Below, in pieces: positions 16,001-24,339 of a stretch of 61,870 bases of DNA; within the stretch, counting starts at the first letter, position 1; each line of letters opens with the position of its first letter. Made by a program: the position numbers and the translations under genes. The notes below the pieces were generated by a model, which saw nothing but the letters and a program-made list of their open reading frames with translations, was not told the origin of the DNA and ran no database searches. The stretch comes from an uncultured Lysobacteraceae bacterium (GTDB taxonomy: Bacteria > Pseudomonadota > Gammaproteobacteria > Xanthomonadales > Xanthomonadaceae): contig CAMLLG010000018.1 of assembly GCA_946480825.1 (NCBI GenBank), positions 1 to 61,870 on the forward strand, written 5' to 3'.

Positions 16001-17932
16001 GGTGAGCGTGGCCGCGCCGTTGCTGTCGTTGATCTCGTCGAAGAAGCGCAGCAGGTTGAAGCCGCCGATGGTGACGTCCTCGGGGCCGGCGTCGGCGACC
16101 GCGGTCGGCGTCTTGCCGCCGGTGGCGGTGCCCGAGCCCGCGTCGGGCAGCAGCGCCCAGGTGCCCGAGAAGTAATCCATCACGCCGGTCATGTCGGAGA
16201 TCTGGGCTTCGGCATTCAGCGCCAGCGCGGTCGCGCCGATCTGGCCGCGGCTGCGCACCATCAGGCGTTCCTGATTGGTGTCGAAGCGCGGCGGAGTCTT
16301 GCCGCCGGGGATCGGGAAGGTGTCGAGAATGCCGATGCCGGTTTCGCGGAACGGACGCTGCACGGTCGGCAGCACCACGTGGAAGACGCCGGTGGTGGAC
16401 GAATTGGCGCTGGACTCGGAGATGTTGCCGTCCGAACCGGAGACCACGAGGGCCTGGGCGATGCGCACGCGCATGCCTTCGTACTTCTCGGCGGTGCCCG
16501 GGGTGGAGGCGGCGGAGAAGTCGGCGGCGGTCAGGTCGACCGGCGCGGGCAGGGCGTTGCCGGTGGACAGCACCTGGATCGCGGTGACCGACACGATCTC
16601 GGTGATCGACAGCTGGTTCAGATTGGTGGTGGGGGTGAACTCGGTGACCGTACCGGTGACGCGGACGCGGTTGCCCACCGCGGCGGTGGCCGGCGGCGCG
16701 GTCGAGGTGAAGACGAAGATGCCCTGCGACGTGTTGGGGTCGGCATCGACGCTGCCGTCGGCGGTTTGCAGGAAGAAGCCGTTGTTGAACTTCAGCGCGG
16801 TGACGATGCCTTCGGTGGTGACCGTCGCGCCGTTGAGCGGCGAGGTCAGGCCGTTGCCCTGGATGTCGTGGATCTGCACCACGGCCACGTCGTCGTTCTC
16901 GATCGTGCCGAGGCCCTGGGCATCGGCGACGACCGCGCCGGTGACGTTGCCGAGATTGACGAAGAAGGTTTCGCTGGCTTCCGGGGTGGTGTCGCCGTTG
17001 ATGACGATGCCGACCACCGTCGAATTGCTGCCCTCGGGGATGGTGACCGTGCCGCTGGCGGCGACGTAGTCGCTGCCGGCGACGGCGGTGCCGTCGGCGG
17101 TCGCATAATCGAAAGTGACGCCGCCGGGACCGGCCGCCTGGCTCAGGCCGAAGCCGAAGTAGGCGATGCTGGTGCCGCTGTCGCCTTCGATGATGATCAC
17201 ATCGTTGACCGCCAGCGCCGGGACGGCGACGCCGCCGGTGTTGATCGAGAAGTCGTCGATGGCGAGGCCGTCGTCGGCGCCCGAGGCGTCGGAATCGCTC
17301 CAGCGCAGGCAGAAGGTCGCGCCGTTGCCGATCGACAGCCCGCCGAGGGTCGCGCTGAGCGCGGTGCGGTTGGCGGCGTCGTTGCCGATCTTCGCGCCGG
17401 TGGTCGCGGTGTTCGGCGTGATGAAGTCGAGCGCGTTTTCGTCGACCCAGGTACCGGTGGTCAGCGAGGTCGCGTCGAGGCTGTACTGGAAGTCGATGCG
17501 ATCGGTGCGCGCCGCTGTGCCCAGGCGCCATTCTTCGCCGGTGTAGGCGACGGCGAGGCTGGTGAGGGTGCTGCCGGTCGAGTTGGTGAAGCAGGCGCCG
17601 ATCACCGAAATCAGCGTGCCGCTGCGCAGGCTGCCGAACGCGCGTTCGGTGCTGCCGGCAACGCCGTAGCTGTAGGTGTCGCCGGTGTTGCTGCCGCCGG
17701 TGTCGACCGCGTACTGCTCGTTGTCGCGCGCGCCGCCGCCGGTTTCCGTCAGCAGCCAGCCGGTGGGCAGCGTGCTGTTGGTGGTGCTGCCCGCGGTGTT
17801 CGACAGCGTGTCGAAATCCTGGCTGTAGGTGCCGCCGGTGAGCGGAATGGTCTGCGCCAGCGCGGGTGCGCCGACGAAGGACAGCAACGCGATGACACCG
17901 GCCGCAGCGGCACGGCCAACGAAACGAAGCAT
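13082..17932 (-). CDS. Secreted ExeM/NucH-family endonuclease with Calx-beta and CARDB/DUF11-like repeats
   Basis: 1616-residue exported protein. A signal peptide (MLRFVGRAAAAGVIALLSFV, cleavage near ALAQ) is followed by a lamin-tail/jelly-roll-like N-terminal region. Then come a Calx-beta module (about 232-345, GSDYVAASGTVTIPEG) and an OB-fold-like segment starting VQIHDIQGNG (about 350-450). The endonuclease/exonuclease/phosphatase domain (about 570-945) has LGDFNAFEFSDGYADV and the final SDHDPVRV. The C-terminal 650 residues hold five repeats, each with a GWTCAAP...TTVTC disulfide-like motif. It ends CVHRYCQK. The EEP domain should cleave extracellular DNA in a metal-dependent manner; the repeats probably serve surface display. 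ExeM-type nucleases are known to process biofilm DNA. Confidence 0.85.
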   Translation of the reverse strand: MLRFVGRAAAAGVIALLSFVGAPALAQTIPLTGGTYSQDFDTLSNTAGSTTNSTLPTGWLLTETGGGARDNEQYAVDTGGSNTGDTYSYGVAGSTERAFGSLRSGTLISVIGACFTNSTGSTLTSLAVAYTGEEWRLGTAARTDRIDFQYSLDATSLTTGTWVDENALDFITPNTATTGAKIGNDAANRTALSATLGGLSIGNGATFCLRWSDSDASGADDGLAIDDFSINTGGVAVPALAVNDVIIIEGDSGTSIAYFGFGLSQAAGPGGVTFDYATADGTAVAGSDYVAASGTVTIPEGSNSTVVGIVINGDTTPEASETFFVNLGNVTGAVVADAQGLGTIENDDVAVVQIHDIQGNGLTSPLNGATVTTEGIVTALKFNNGFFLQTADGSVDADPNTSQGIFVFTSTAPPATAAVGNRVRVTGTVTEFTPTTNLNQLSITEIVSVTAIQVLSTGNALPAPVDLTAADFSAASTPGTAEKYEGMRVRIAQALVVSGSDGNISESSANSSTTGVFHVVLPTVQRPFRETGIGILDTFPIPGGKTPPRFDTNQERLMVRSRGQIGATALALNAEAQISDMTGVMDYFSGTWALLPDAGSGTATGGKTPTAVADAGPEDVTIGGFNLLRFFDEINDSNGAATLTAAALDKRLTKTSLAICDFVKAPDILGVVEVENLRVLGLLADRINATCARAPQYVPYLVQGNDVGGINVGFLVSTRLVGANPRVEVLEVTQFGKDTVFTNPNGSTSLLNDRPPLLLRAIVHGDGGATYPVTAIVNHLRSLNGIDDTAAGSSGWPTEGDRVRAKRLQQAVFLADLVQARQVADPAERIILLGDFNAFEFSDGYADVMGVIRGNAAPENEVIAYAPSPITRPLIDGSELIPAAADRYSYVFEGSAQTLDHVVLNEPMIMDAADIVVDHARINADFGVHNYGVAGNAIRVSDHDPVRVAITVAAFRSMDLVAGAAALTPNVNFGETASFDASIRNDGPSEGGPVSIAMVFDALVTPAVSPPGAEWTCAAPTQTASTTTVTCTAASLVAGIPANFLIDVPTTDPTLVNRSLRMDVAVSSTIEDPANANNQASATVNVEAFADMEVTAGGPAGPIQVGGTANFTADVNNAGPLAAPFASLALVFDALVAPTVTAPAGWTCAAPVQDATTTTVTCTIPSLASGNGGQFAIAIPTAGPQQSDWTLQMAAAVSSQLPDPDNKDNTAIATAQIEVYADLDAILATSTPTIDPGQTAQLTAQLTNNGPASVANVAGTFTFNALVAPTVTAPAGWACAAPTQAANSTSVVCTAASLAAGAQPQFAIGFVAGPALADSSVTVTATMSSAVADPFPGNNQASATVNVRAFADADLAITATTGTPGVVIGGTAAYVVTVRNNGPATSATANVGLSFNAVVSPTVAAPAGWTCGAPVQTATTTTVTCSTTDFAASASAQFNASFVAGAALDGRTVTLTATASSSETDPVAGNNQASASVQVASSADLSVRMIGRSERAGVFLLSVNNAGPGTAQAPTLTLTGNMLPRNVVLVPAAGWTCTTTAVGTGFRSVCNASGPLAAGADAYFGLALAGRGPQSVTVTATVASTTADPNTANNTASRVVRGNGLPLQCVHRYCQK

Positions 17933-18090
17933 GGTGATCCCCCGATCCAGATAAAAATGGCACCGCGGCAGTGCGCGGGGCCGGAATTGTGACGGAAATC
18001 GTCGCGCCTGTGGGTTGCAATCCGATGACCGGCCCGGCTGAACGCAGACCTGAACGGAATTTCCATACGGTCCTGCGCTACTCTGTATGG

Positions 18091-18951
18091 ATGAGCATCG
18101 ACCGCAACGAACGTCCGCTCGAAGCGGGCATCCATACCGACCTTTCGGGCCGCATGACCTACGGCGGCTATCTGCAACTGGACCGCCTGCTGAGCGCGCA
18201 ACAGCCGCTCTCGGATCCGCCGCATCACGACGAAATGCTGTTCATCGTTCAGCACCAGGTCGCCGAACTGTGGATGAAACTGCTGGGTCACGAGCTGACC
18301 GCGGCGGTGGACCATCTGCGCCACGATCGCGTCTGGCAGTTCGGCAAGGTCGCGGCGCGCTGCAAGCGCGTGCAGGAGCAACTGACCGCGATGTGGTCGG
18401 TGCTGGAGACGCTGACGCCGTCGGAATACATGGAATTCCGCGATGTCCTCGGCCCGTCGTCGGGCTTCCAGTCGCTGCAGTACCGCAGCATCGAATTCCT
18501 GATGGGCAACAAGAACGCGGCCGTGCTGCGGGTCTTCGAATACGATCCCGCCGCGCATGCGCGACTGCGCGCGGCGCTCGAAGCGCCGAGCCTGTACGAC
18601 GAATTCCTGCGCTATCTGGCGCGCTGGGGCCATGCGGTGCCGGAGGCGCACGTGAGCCGCGACTGGACCCGCGCGCACGTCCACGATCCCGCGCTGGTGC
18701 CCGTGTTCGAACGCATCTACGAGAATACCGGCGTCTACTGGCGCGAATACGCGCTGTGCGAGGATCTGGTGGATCTCGAAACCCAGTTCCAGGTCTGGCG
18801 TTTCCGGCATCTGCGCACGGTGATGCGCGTGATCGGTTTCAAGCGCGGCACCGGCGGTTCCAGCGGCGCCGGCTTCCTGCGCCAGGCGCTCGATCTGACC
18901 TTCTTCCCCGAACTGTTCGACGTGCGTTCGGTGATCGGGGCGACGCGTTGA
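18091..18951 (+). CDS. kynA: Tryptophan 2,3-dioxygenase
   Basis: Haem enzyme opening the indole ring of L-tryptophan to N-formylkynurenine, the first step of the kynurenine pathway. The 286-residue protein starts [13 protein letters not shown]. It contains LTYGGYL-like [46 protein letters not shown], the proximal haem His in [12 protein letters not shown] and the GTGGSSG substrate loop. The in-frame ATG at 18091 was chosen because the upstream open frame lacks homologous character. Another ATG four bases upstream is out of frame. No other kynurenine genes are adjacent. Confidence 0.95.
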   Translation: MSIDRNERPLEAGIHTDLSGRMTYGGYLQLDRLLSAQQPLSDPPHHDEMLFIVQHQVAELWMKLLGHELTAAVDHLRHDRVWQFGKVAARCKRVQEQLTAMWSVLETLTPSEYMEFRDVLGPSSGFQSLQYRSIEFLMGNKNAAVLRVFEYDPAAHARLRAALEAPSLYDEFLRYLARWGHAVPEAHVSRDWTRAHVHDPALVPVFERIYENTGVYWREYALCEDLVDLETQFQVWRFRHLRTVMRVIGFKRGTGGSSGAGFLRQALDLTFFPELFDVRSVIGATR

Positions 18952-18958
18952 GGGATCG

Positions 18959-19612
18959 ATGACGATGTCGGCCGCGACGATCGCGCACGGCATCGCATTC
19001 GCGCTGGCCTGCATGGTGCTGGCATGGGCCGCGCGCGGGCTGCCCTGGTACAAGCTGCGCGGCGATCCCGAAGCGCTGCGCGTGCTGTTGATCGCGACCG
19101 CCGCGCTCGCGGCGATGCGCTGGTTCAACGCCGACGCGCTGCAGGGCGTGAAGCTGCATTTCATCGGCGCCACCGTGGCCGCGCTGATGTTCGGCGCGCG
19201 CTTCGCGCTGTGGGCGATGGCGGCGGCCAGCCTGGCCGCGTGGGCGATGGGCAGCGCCTGGTACGCCTGGGCGCCGGACTTCCTGGTCTGCGGCGTCGGC
19301 GGTGTCCTGGTGTCCGAAGCGGTCGGTCGGTACATCGAGCGCAGGCTGCCGCCGAATCTGCTGATCTATGTCTGGGTCCGCGGATTTCTCGGCGGTGCGC
19401 TCGCCATCGCCATCGCGCATCTGCTCAAGGCCGCGGTCGCGGCCTGCCTGGACGATCCGTCGATGGCGGCCTATCTCGCCGCCGCGCCGCCGATGATGTT
19501 CGGCGAAGGTTTCTTCTGCGGCGCCGCGATGGCCCTGATCGTGGTCTATCGCCCCCAATGGTGCGCGACCTTCGACGACGCCCGCTATCTGTCGCCGCGA
19601 CCGCCCGGATGA
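18959..19612 (+). CDS. CbiM-like energy-coupling factor permease / integral membrane protein
   Basis: 217-residue polytopic inner-membrane protein with about six hydrophobic segments. It looks like the COG3235/CbiM-like group often annotated as energy-coupling factor transporter permease: it has the IYVWVRGFLGGAL segment and a late MFGEGFFCGAAMALIVVYRP block followed by WCATFDDARYL. No EcfA or EcfT gene is nearby, so an actual transport role and substrate are unproven. It follows kynA after 7 bp and is probably cotranscribed. Confidence 0.65.
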   Translation: MTMSAATIAHGIAFALACMVLAWAARGLPWYKLRGDPEALRVLLIATAALAAMRWFNADALQGVKLHFIGATVAALMFGARFALWAMAAASLAAWAMGSAWYAWAPDFLVCGVGGVLVSEAVGRYIERRLPPNLLIYVWVRGFLGGALAIAIAHLLKAAVAACLDDPSMAAYLAAAPPMMFGEGFFCGAAMALIVVYRPQWCATFDDARYLSPRPPG

Positions 19613-19713
19613 TCCGCCCGTCGCGCGTACCGGCCACCCTCCGGGACGGGACACATGAAAAAGTGAACGACACGCTCTAGGATCGCAGTCCCATTCCGAT
19701 CGATGCCGACCCG

Positions 19714-21291
19714 ATGACCCAGACCGACGCGCCACCGCCGAGCCTGATGAGCCGTTTCCTCGACCGCGTCGAACGCATCGGCAACCGTTTGCCGGATCCG
19801 GCCCTGCTGTTCCTCGGATTGATGGTGGTGGTCTGGGCGCTGTCGGCGGTCATGTCGGGGATGTCGTTCGCCGAGCTGGATCCGCGCAGCGGCGAGCCCA
19901 TCCGGATCAAGAATCTGCTCGAAGGCGCCAGCCTGACCGCGTTCATGGCGGAAATGGTCAAGACCTTTGTCAACTTCCCGCCGCTGGGCGTGGTGCTGGT
20001 GGCGATGTTGGGCTTGGGTGTGGCCGAGCACACCGGCTTCATCAACGCTGCCCTGCGCGCGATGCTGAGCGTCACCCCGAAGCGGTTGCTGACGCCGGCG
20101 CTGATCGCGGTGGGCGTGCTGAGCCATGTCGCGGTCGACGCCGGATACGTGCTGGTGATCCCGCTGGGCGCGGTGATCTTCTACGCGGCGGGACGCCATC
20201 CGCTGGCCGGCATCGCGGCCGCGTTCGCGGGCGTGTCCGGCGGCTTCTCCGCCACGTTCTTCGTGCCGTCCAGTCTCGATCCGCTGCTCGCAGGTCTGAC
20301 TCAGGCCGCCGGGCGCGTCGTCGATCCCGAGCTCGTGGTCAATCCGCTCAACAACTATTACTTCACCTGCGCATCGACGCTGATGATCATGGCGGTGGGC
20401 TGGTTCCTGACCGACCGCGTGATCGAACCGCGCCTGCGCGCCACGCCGGTCGACGGCGATCCGGCGCAGTTGCCGCCGGCGATGGAAGCGATGACCGCCA
20501 GCGAACGTCGCGGCCTGATGTTCGCGGTGCTGGCGATGCTGGTCGCGGCCGCGCTGTTCGTGCTGACGCTGGTGCCGGCGGATTCGCCCTGGCGCGCGCC
20601 GGCGGACGCGCCCGGCGGCGTCGGCGGCCAGCTCGCGGTCGCGCAGGCGCCGGTGATGCAGTCGATCGTAGCCCTGATCTTCGTGTTCTTCCTCATCCCG
20701 GGGGTGGTCTACGGCATCGCCTCGGGCACGGTGAAGACCCATCGCGACATCATCGCCGGCATGAGCAAGTCGATGAGCGGCATGGGCTACTACATCGTCA
20801 TGGCCTTCTTCTGCGCGCAGTTCATTTACGCCTTCGGCCAGAGCAATCTCGGTGCGCTGATCGCGGTGAAGGGCGCCGAAGCGCTGAAGAGCATGCAGTT
20901 GCCGATGGGCCTCACGCTGTTCGGCATCATCCTGCTCACCGCATCGGTGAATCTGCTGGTGGGCTCGGCGTCGGCGAAGTGGGGCCTGATCGGCCCTGTG
21001 ATGGTGCCGATGCTGATGCAGTTGGGCGTCTCGCCCGATCTGACCCAGGCGGCGTATCGCGTGGGCGATTCCACCACCAACATCATCACCCCGCTGATGC
21101 CGTATTTCCCGCTGATCGTGGTGTTCTGCCAGCGCTACGTGAAAGGCACAGGCATCGGCACCCTGGTCGCGCTGATGCTGCCCTACACGGTGGCGCTGCT
21201 GGTGTGCTGGACTTTGCTGCTGTTGGCGTTCTGGGGATTGGGGCTGCCGCTCGGACTGCAGGCCAGCTACAACTACCCGGCAGGCGGTTGA
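19714..21291 (+). CDS. AbgT-family transporter
   Basis: 525-residue inner-membrane protein with about 12 hydrophobic segments, of the AbgT family (uptake of p-aminobenzoyl-glutamate or export of antimetabolites such as sulfonamides). Characteristic blocks are LPDPALLFLGLMVVVWALS at the start, LGVAEHTGFINAALR, SHVAVDAGYVLVIPLGA, AGVSGGFSATFF, NPLNNYYFTCAS, a FGQSNLG segment and VGDSTTNIITPLMPYFPLI. The sequence does not reveal whether import or efflux dominates. It is transcribed independently of the upstream gene, with a 101-bp gap. Confidence 0.9.
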   Translation: MTQTDAPPPSLMSRFLDRVERIGNRLPDPALLFLGLMVVVWALSAVMSGMSFAELDPRSGEPIRIKNLLEGASLTAFMAEMVKTFVNFPPLGVVLVAMLGLGVAEHTGFINAALRAMLSVTPKRLLTPALIAVGVLSHVAVDAGYVLVIPLGAVIFYAAGRHPLAGIAAAFAGVSGGFSATFFVPSSLDPLLAGLTQAAGRVVDPELVVNPLNNYYFTCASTLMIMAVGWFLTDRVIEPRLRATPVDGDPAQLPPAMEAMTASERRGLMFAVLAMLVAAALFVLTLVPADSPWRAPADAPGGVGGQLAVAQAPVMQSIVALIFVFFLIPGVVYGIASGTVKTHRDIIAGMSKSMSGMGYYIVMAFFCAQFIYAFGQSNLGALIAVKGAEALKSMQLPMGLTLFGIILLTASVNLLVGSASAKWGLIGPVMVPMLMQLGVSPDLTQAAYRVGDSTTNIITPLMPYFPLIVVFCQRYVKGTGIGTLVALMLPYTVALLVCWTLLLLAFWGLGLPLGLQASYNYPAGG

Positions 21292-21446
21292 TCGCGGACA
21301 CGGCGGGTGAGAAGGCGAGGTTGCTGCGCCGCAGCAATACGGTCGCGGTTTGACGGCCGCGACCCGGGTCGGTCATTCTCCGCCGGCTCCGTGCCGCCGC
21401 GCCGGGCCCGTACGTTCATCACCTTCATCCACAGAGAGAACCCCGC

Positions 21447-23042
21447 ATGAGCGGAGCCGCCAGCAACCAGCACGACTTCATTCCGCCGCCGCCGGGCGAA
21501 ATCCTCGGTCATCCCCGCCCGCTGTGGATGCTGTTCGGCGCCGAATTCTGGGAGCGCTTCGCCTACTACGGCATGCGCGCGCTGCTGGCGGTGTACGTCG
21601 CCGCGCAGTTCTTTTCGCATCTGCCCGAGGGCGAGGCCAAGAAGGAAGCTTCGCTGGTCTACGGCGGCTACACCTCGCTGGTCTACGCCACCGGCGTGAT
21701 CGGCGGCATGATCGCCGACCGTTATCTCGGTTATCAGCGTTCGATCATCCTCGGCGGCCTGTTGATGGCGGTCGGCCTGTTCCTGCTGATCCTGCCCGAG
21801 ATGCACTGGTTCCTGATCGGTCTGGCGGTCATCGTGGCCGGCAACGGCCTGTTCAAGCCGAACATCTCGACCATGGTCGGCAAGCTCTACGCGCCGGCCG
21901 ACGCCCGCCGCGATTCGGGCTTCACCATTTTCTATATGGGCATCAACGCCGGTGCGTTCTTCGCGCCGATCATCTGCGGCAGCTGGATCGGCGCGCAGTA
22001 CGGTTATCAGTACGGCTTCCTCGGCGCCGCGATCGGCATGATCTTCGGCGTCGTGGTGTTCCACTTCAAGGCCGGCATGCTCGGCCACATCGGCAAGCCG
22101 CCGGCCGGCCGCGAGGGCTGGGGGCCGTTCTTCATCGTCCTCGCCGGTGCGGTGATGCTGGTGCCGCTGATCTATTTCCTGCTGAGCAAGAGCGACCTGC
22201 TGGGCATGATCCTGCTCGGTCTGTTCGCGCTGCTGGCGGTCTATCTCATCTGGAGCGGCTTCGCCGAGAACGGCGTGCAGGGCCAGAAGTACATCGCAAT
22301 GTTCATCCTGTTCGCGGCCAACATCCTGTTCTGGGCCTTGTTCGAACAGGCCGGCGCATCGCTGAACTTCCTCGCCCAGGACCACGTCGACGCACCGTTC
22401 CATTTCACCCTGTTCCAGTCGGCCAACCCGGTCTTCATCGTGCTGTTGGCGCCGGTGTTCGCCGCGCTGTGGCCGAAGCTCGACAAGATCAGCATGAACC
22501 CGTCGATCCCGCGCAAGTTCGCGCTGGCGCTGATCGGCCTGGCGCTGGGCTTCGCCGTGATCGTGTTCGCGATGAAGAGCTTCCTCAGCGGCGACAACCG
22601 CGTGGCCTGGTATTGGCTGGCGGGTCTGTATCTGATCCACACGATGGCCGAGCTGTGCCTTTCGCCGATCGGTCTGTCGATGGTGACCAAGCTGGCGGCG
22701 CCGAAGAACGTCGGCCTGTCGATGGGCGGCTGGTTCCTCGCCACCGCGGTCGCGAACTATCTGGCCGGCCGCATCGCGGCGATCGCCTCCGGCGGCGGCC
22801 ACGGCGGCGCGACAGAAGAGAAGGGCGCCTTCGCCGAATGGCTCACCAACACCTCGCTCGTGCAGTGGCTGTCGGAACAGGTCGCGAGCTTCTCCGCGCT
22901 GTCCGGACAGGGCGAGGCGATGGCGTCGCTCAACCAGTATTCGCTGACCTTCACCTGGCTGATCGTGGCCGGCGTGGTCGTCGGCGGCATCTACTTCGTG
23001 TTCGCCCCGCTGATCAACAAGCTGATGCACGGCGTGAAGTAA
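21447..23042 (+). CDS. POT/PTR-family proton-dependent oligopeptide transporter
   Basis: 531-residue inner-membrane symporter for di- and tripeptides. The family signature EFWERFAYYGMRALL (ExxERFxYYG, about 33-47) is intact, followed by GGMIADRYLGYQRSI, GNGLFKPNISTMVG and FTIFYMGINAGAFFAPI (PTR2 signature). Around 14 helices are expected; the last, LIVAGVVVGGIYFVFAPL, is visible at the C-terminus. A probable terminator lies about 70 bp downstream. Confidence 0.92.
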   Translation: MSGAASNQHDFIPPPPGEILGHPRPLWMLFGAEFWERFAYYGMRALLAVYVAAQFFSHLPEGEAKKEASLVYGGYTSLVYATGVIGGMIADRYLGYQRSIILGGLLMAVGLFLLILPEMHWFLIGLAVIVAGNGLFKPNISTMVGKLYAPADARRDSGFTIFYMGINAGAFFAPIICGSWIGAQYGYQYGFLGAAIGMIFGVVVFHFKAGMLGHIGKPPAGREGWGPFFIVLAGAVMLVPLIYFLLSKSDLLGMILLGLFALLAVYLIWSGFAENGVQGQKYIAMFILFAANILFWALFEQAGASLNFLAQDHVDAPFHFTLFQSANPVFIVLLAPVFAALWPKLDKISMNPSIPRKFALALIGLALGFAVIVFAMKSFLSGDNRVAWYWLAGLYLIHTMAELCLSPIGLSMVTKLAAPKNVGLSMGGWFLATAVANYLAGRIAAIASGGGHGGATEEKGAFAEWLTNTSLVQWLSEQVASFSALSGQGEAMASLNQYSLTFTWLIVAGVVVGGIYFVFAPLINKLMHGVK

Positions 23043-23113
23043 GCGTCGGCGTTGCGCATTCCCCGCGGCGCGTCCGCGGCGGGACCGTCCGATGGATCGG
23101 GCGGTCCGGGACG

Positions 23114-23140
23114 GGCTCGCGGCGACGCGGGCCTGTTTTT
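23114..23140 (+). terminator. Probable rho-independent terminator after the peptide transporter
   Basis: Stem ggctcgcg/cgcgggcc (one G-T wobble) with a short loop, directly followed by tgttttt. It is preceded by a second imperfect hairpin (ggaccgtcc/gggcggtcc, about 23083-23107). Confidence 0.6.
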
Positions 23141-23230
23141 ACGTGGAGGCTTTGCAGGGAGGCTTCGCATGGCGCGTCGATGGGCCTGTCCATCGATCGT
23201 CCGGACGTTCATCGAATGGGGAGAACTGCG

Positions 23231-23656
23231 ATGCGTGTGTCGACCAAACCGCCGCTGTGGTTCTGGGTGGTCGCGGTGCTGATGCTGCTCTGGAACGGCA
23301 TGGGGGTGTGGGCCTACATCGCCGACGCGACGATCACCGCCGAAGCATTGAAGGCGATGCCGGATGCCGAGCGCGCGCTGCGTCTCGCGCGTCCCGCCTG
23401 GGCCACCGCCGCGTTCGCGGTCGCCGTGTTCGGCGGTGTCGCCGGCTGTCTGCTGTTGCTGCTGCGCAGCCGGCTCGCGCTGCCGGTGCTGACGCTGTCG
23501 CTGATCGGCGTCGTGGTGCAGATGACCCATGCGTTCATGATCGCCGACAGCTACGCGGTGTACGGCCCTGCGGGGTTGGCGATGCCGGCGATGGTGCTCG
23601 CGGGCGCGCTGTTCCTGGTCTGGTTCGCGCGTCGCGCGCGCGACTGGCGGCGTTGA
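23231..23656 (+). CDS. Small integral membrane protein, four predicted helices
   Basis: 141-residue protein, function not recognised. Four hydrophobic stretches are visible: PLWFWVVAVLMLLWNGMGVW (about 8-27), the segment AAFAVAVFGGVAGCLLLLL, LALPVLTLSLIGVVVQM, and AGLAMPAMVLAGALFLVWFA. The first Trp/Asn-rich helix with MGVWAYI resembles a widespread family of about 140-residue proteins of unknown role in Xanthomonadaceae. It is convergent with the MarR gene. Confidence 0.65.
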   Translation: MRVSTKPPLWFWVVAVLMLLWNGMGVWAYIADATITAEALKAMPDAERALRLARPAWATAAFAVAVFGGVAGCLLLLLRSRLALPVLTLSLIGVVVQMTHAFMIADSYAVYGPAGLAMPAMVLAGALFLVWFARRARDWRR

Positions 23657-23684
23657 GACGATTTTCGCGACTCGGAGACGCCGC

Positions 23685-24203
23685 TCAGATCGCGTCGTCT
23701 CCGTTCGCATCGTCTCCGTGCGCGAGGCCGTGCAGGCCCTGCGCGAGCTTGTCCAGCAGTGTGTCGAGCTGGCGCTTGTCCTCGTCGCTGAAATGCGCGA
23801 GCAGAGCGCGTTCGCGCGCCAGCGCCAGCGGCACCACTTCGTCGTAGATGCGATAACCGGCTTCGCTCAGTTCCAGCACCGAGCGCCTGCGATCGTCGCC
23901 GTGGGTGTCGCGCTGCACCAGTTCGCGCTCCATCAGTCGCGCCAGCGCGCGGCTTACCGCGACCTTGTCCATCGCGGTGCGTTCGGCCACGCCGTTCGCC
24001 GACAACCCGGGCTCGCGCCCCAGCACCGCGATTATCCGCCACTCGGTGATGCCGATGCCGAATCGGCGCGCATAGGTGTCCGCGATGATCTGGCTGATGC
24101 GGTTCGACACCACGCTCAACCGGTACGGCAGGAAGTGCTCGAGATCGAGCTGCGCGTGTTCGCGCGCGGCATGCGGATCGGCGGCTGCGGGAGATGTGGA
24201 CAT
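23685..24203 (-). CDS. MarR-family transcriptional regulator, probable repressor of tyrosine catabolism
   Basis: 172-residue winged-helix regulator. Core features: an N-terminal dimerisation helix (LPYRLSVVSNRISQIIADTYARR), ITEWRIIAVLGREPGLS, the recognition region AERTAMDKVAVSRALARLMER, and the wing with a DRRRSVLELSEAG pattern typical of MarR proteins. It is divergent from hppD; a perfect 20-bp palindrome lies 14 bp before its own start and within the hppD promoter. It is therefore inferred to repress hppD-hmgA and itself, with homogentisate or a hydroxyphenylpyruvate intermediate as the likely inducer. Confidence 0.85.
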   Translation of the reverse strand: MSTSPAAADPHAAREHAQLDLEHFLPYRLSVVSNRISQIIADTYARRFGIGITEWRIIAVLGREPGLSANGVAERTAMDKVAVSRALARLMERELVQRDTHGDDRRRSVLELSEAGYRIYDEVVPLALARERALLAHFSDEDKRQLDTLLDKLAQGLHGLAHGDDANGDDAI

Positions 24204-24211
24204 GGCCTGTC

Positions 24212-24240
24212 TTGCAAATAGTTTCAGCTGAAACTATATT
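24212..24240 (+). promoter_or_regulatory. hppD promoter with embedded MarR operator palindrome
   Basis: A -35-like TTGCAA (24212-24217) and a -10-like TATATT (24235-24240) are spaced by exactly 17 bp. The spacer and the front of the -10 are occupied by the perfect palindrome ATAGTTTCAGCTGAAACTAT (24218-24237). A dimeric winged-helix repressor bound there would block RNA polymerase. The predicted hppD leader is about 93 nt. Confidence 0.75.
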
Positions 24241-24339
24241 CCCGGCACGCGGTCGCCGCAAGCGCGGCCGGGCACGGCGCGCCCCGCGCCCGCATCGTTT
24301 TCGTTCCGTCTTCCCGCAGCACGCTACAGGACGCCCGCC

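Noticed and set aside
12950..17992. 1680-codon open frame on the + strand opposite the nuclease gene
   Set aside because: It is a GC-rich antisense shadow: Arg/Gly/Ala/Val-rich without domains, while the opposite strand has a signal peptide and clear nuclease motifs.
11793..18020. Single 2075-codon reverse frame covering E1alpha and the nuclease gene
   Set aside because: Only its last 360 codons (E1alpha) show protein-family features. The rest is out of frame with the nuclease and crosses a terminator.
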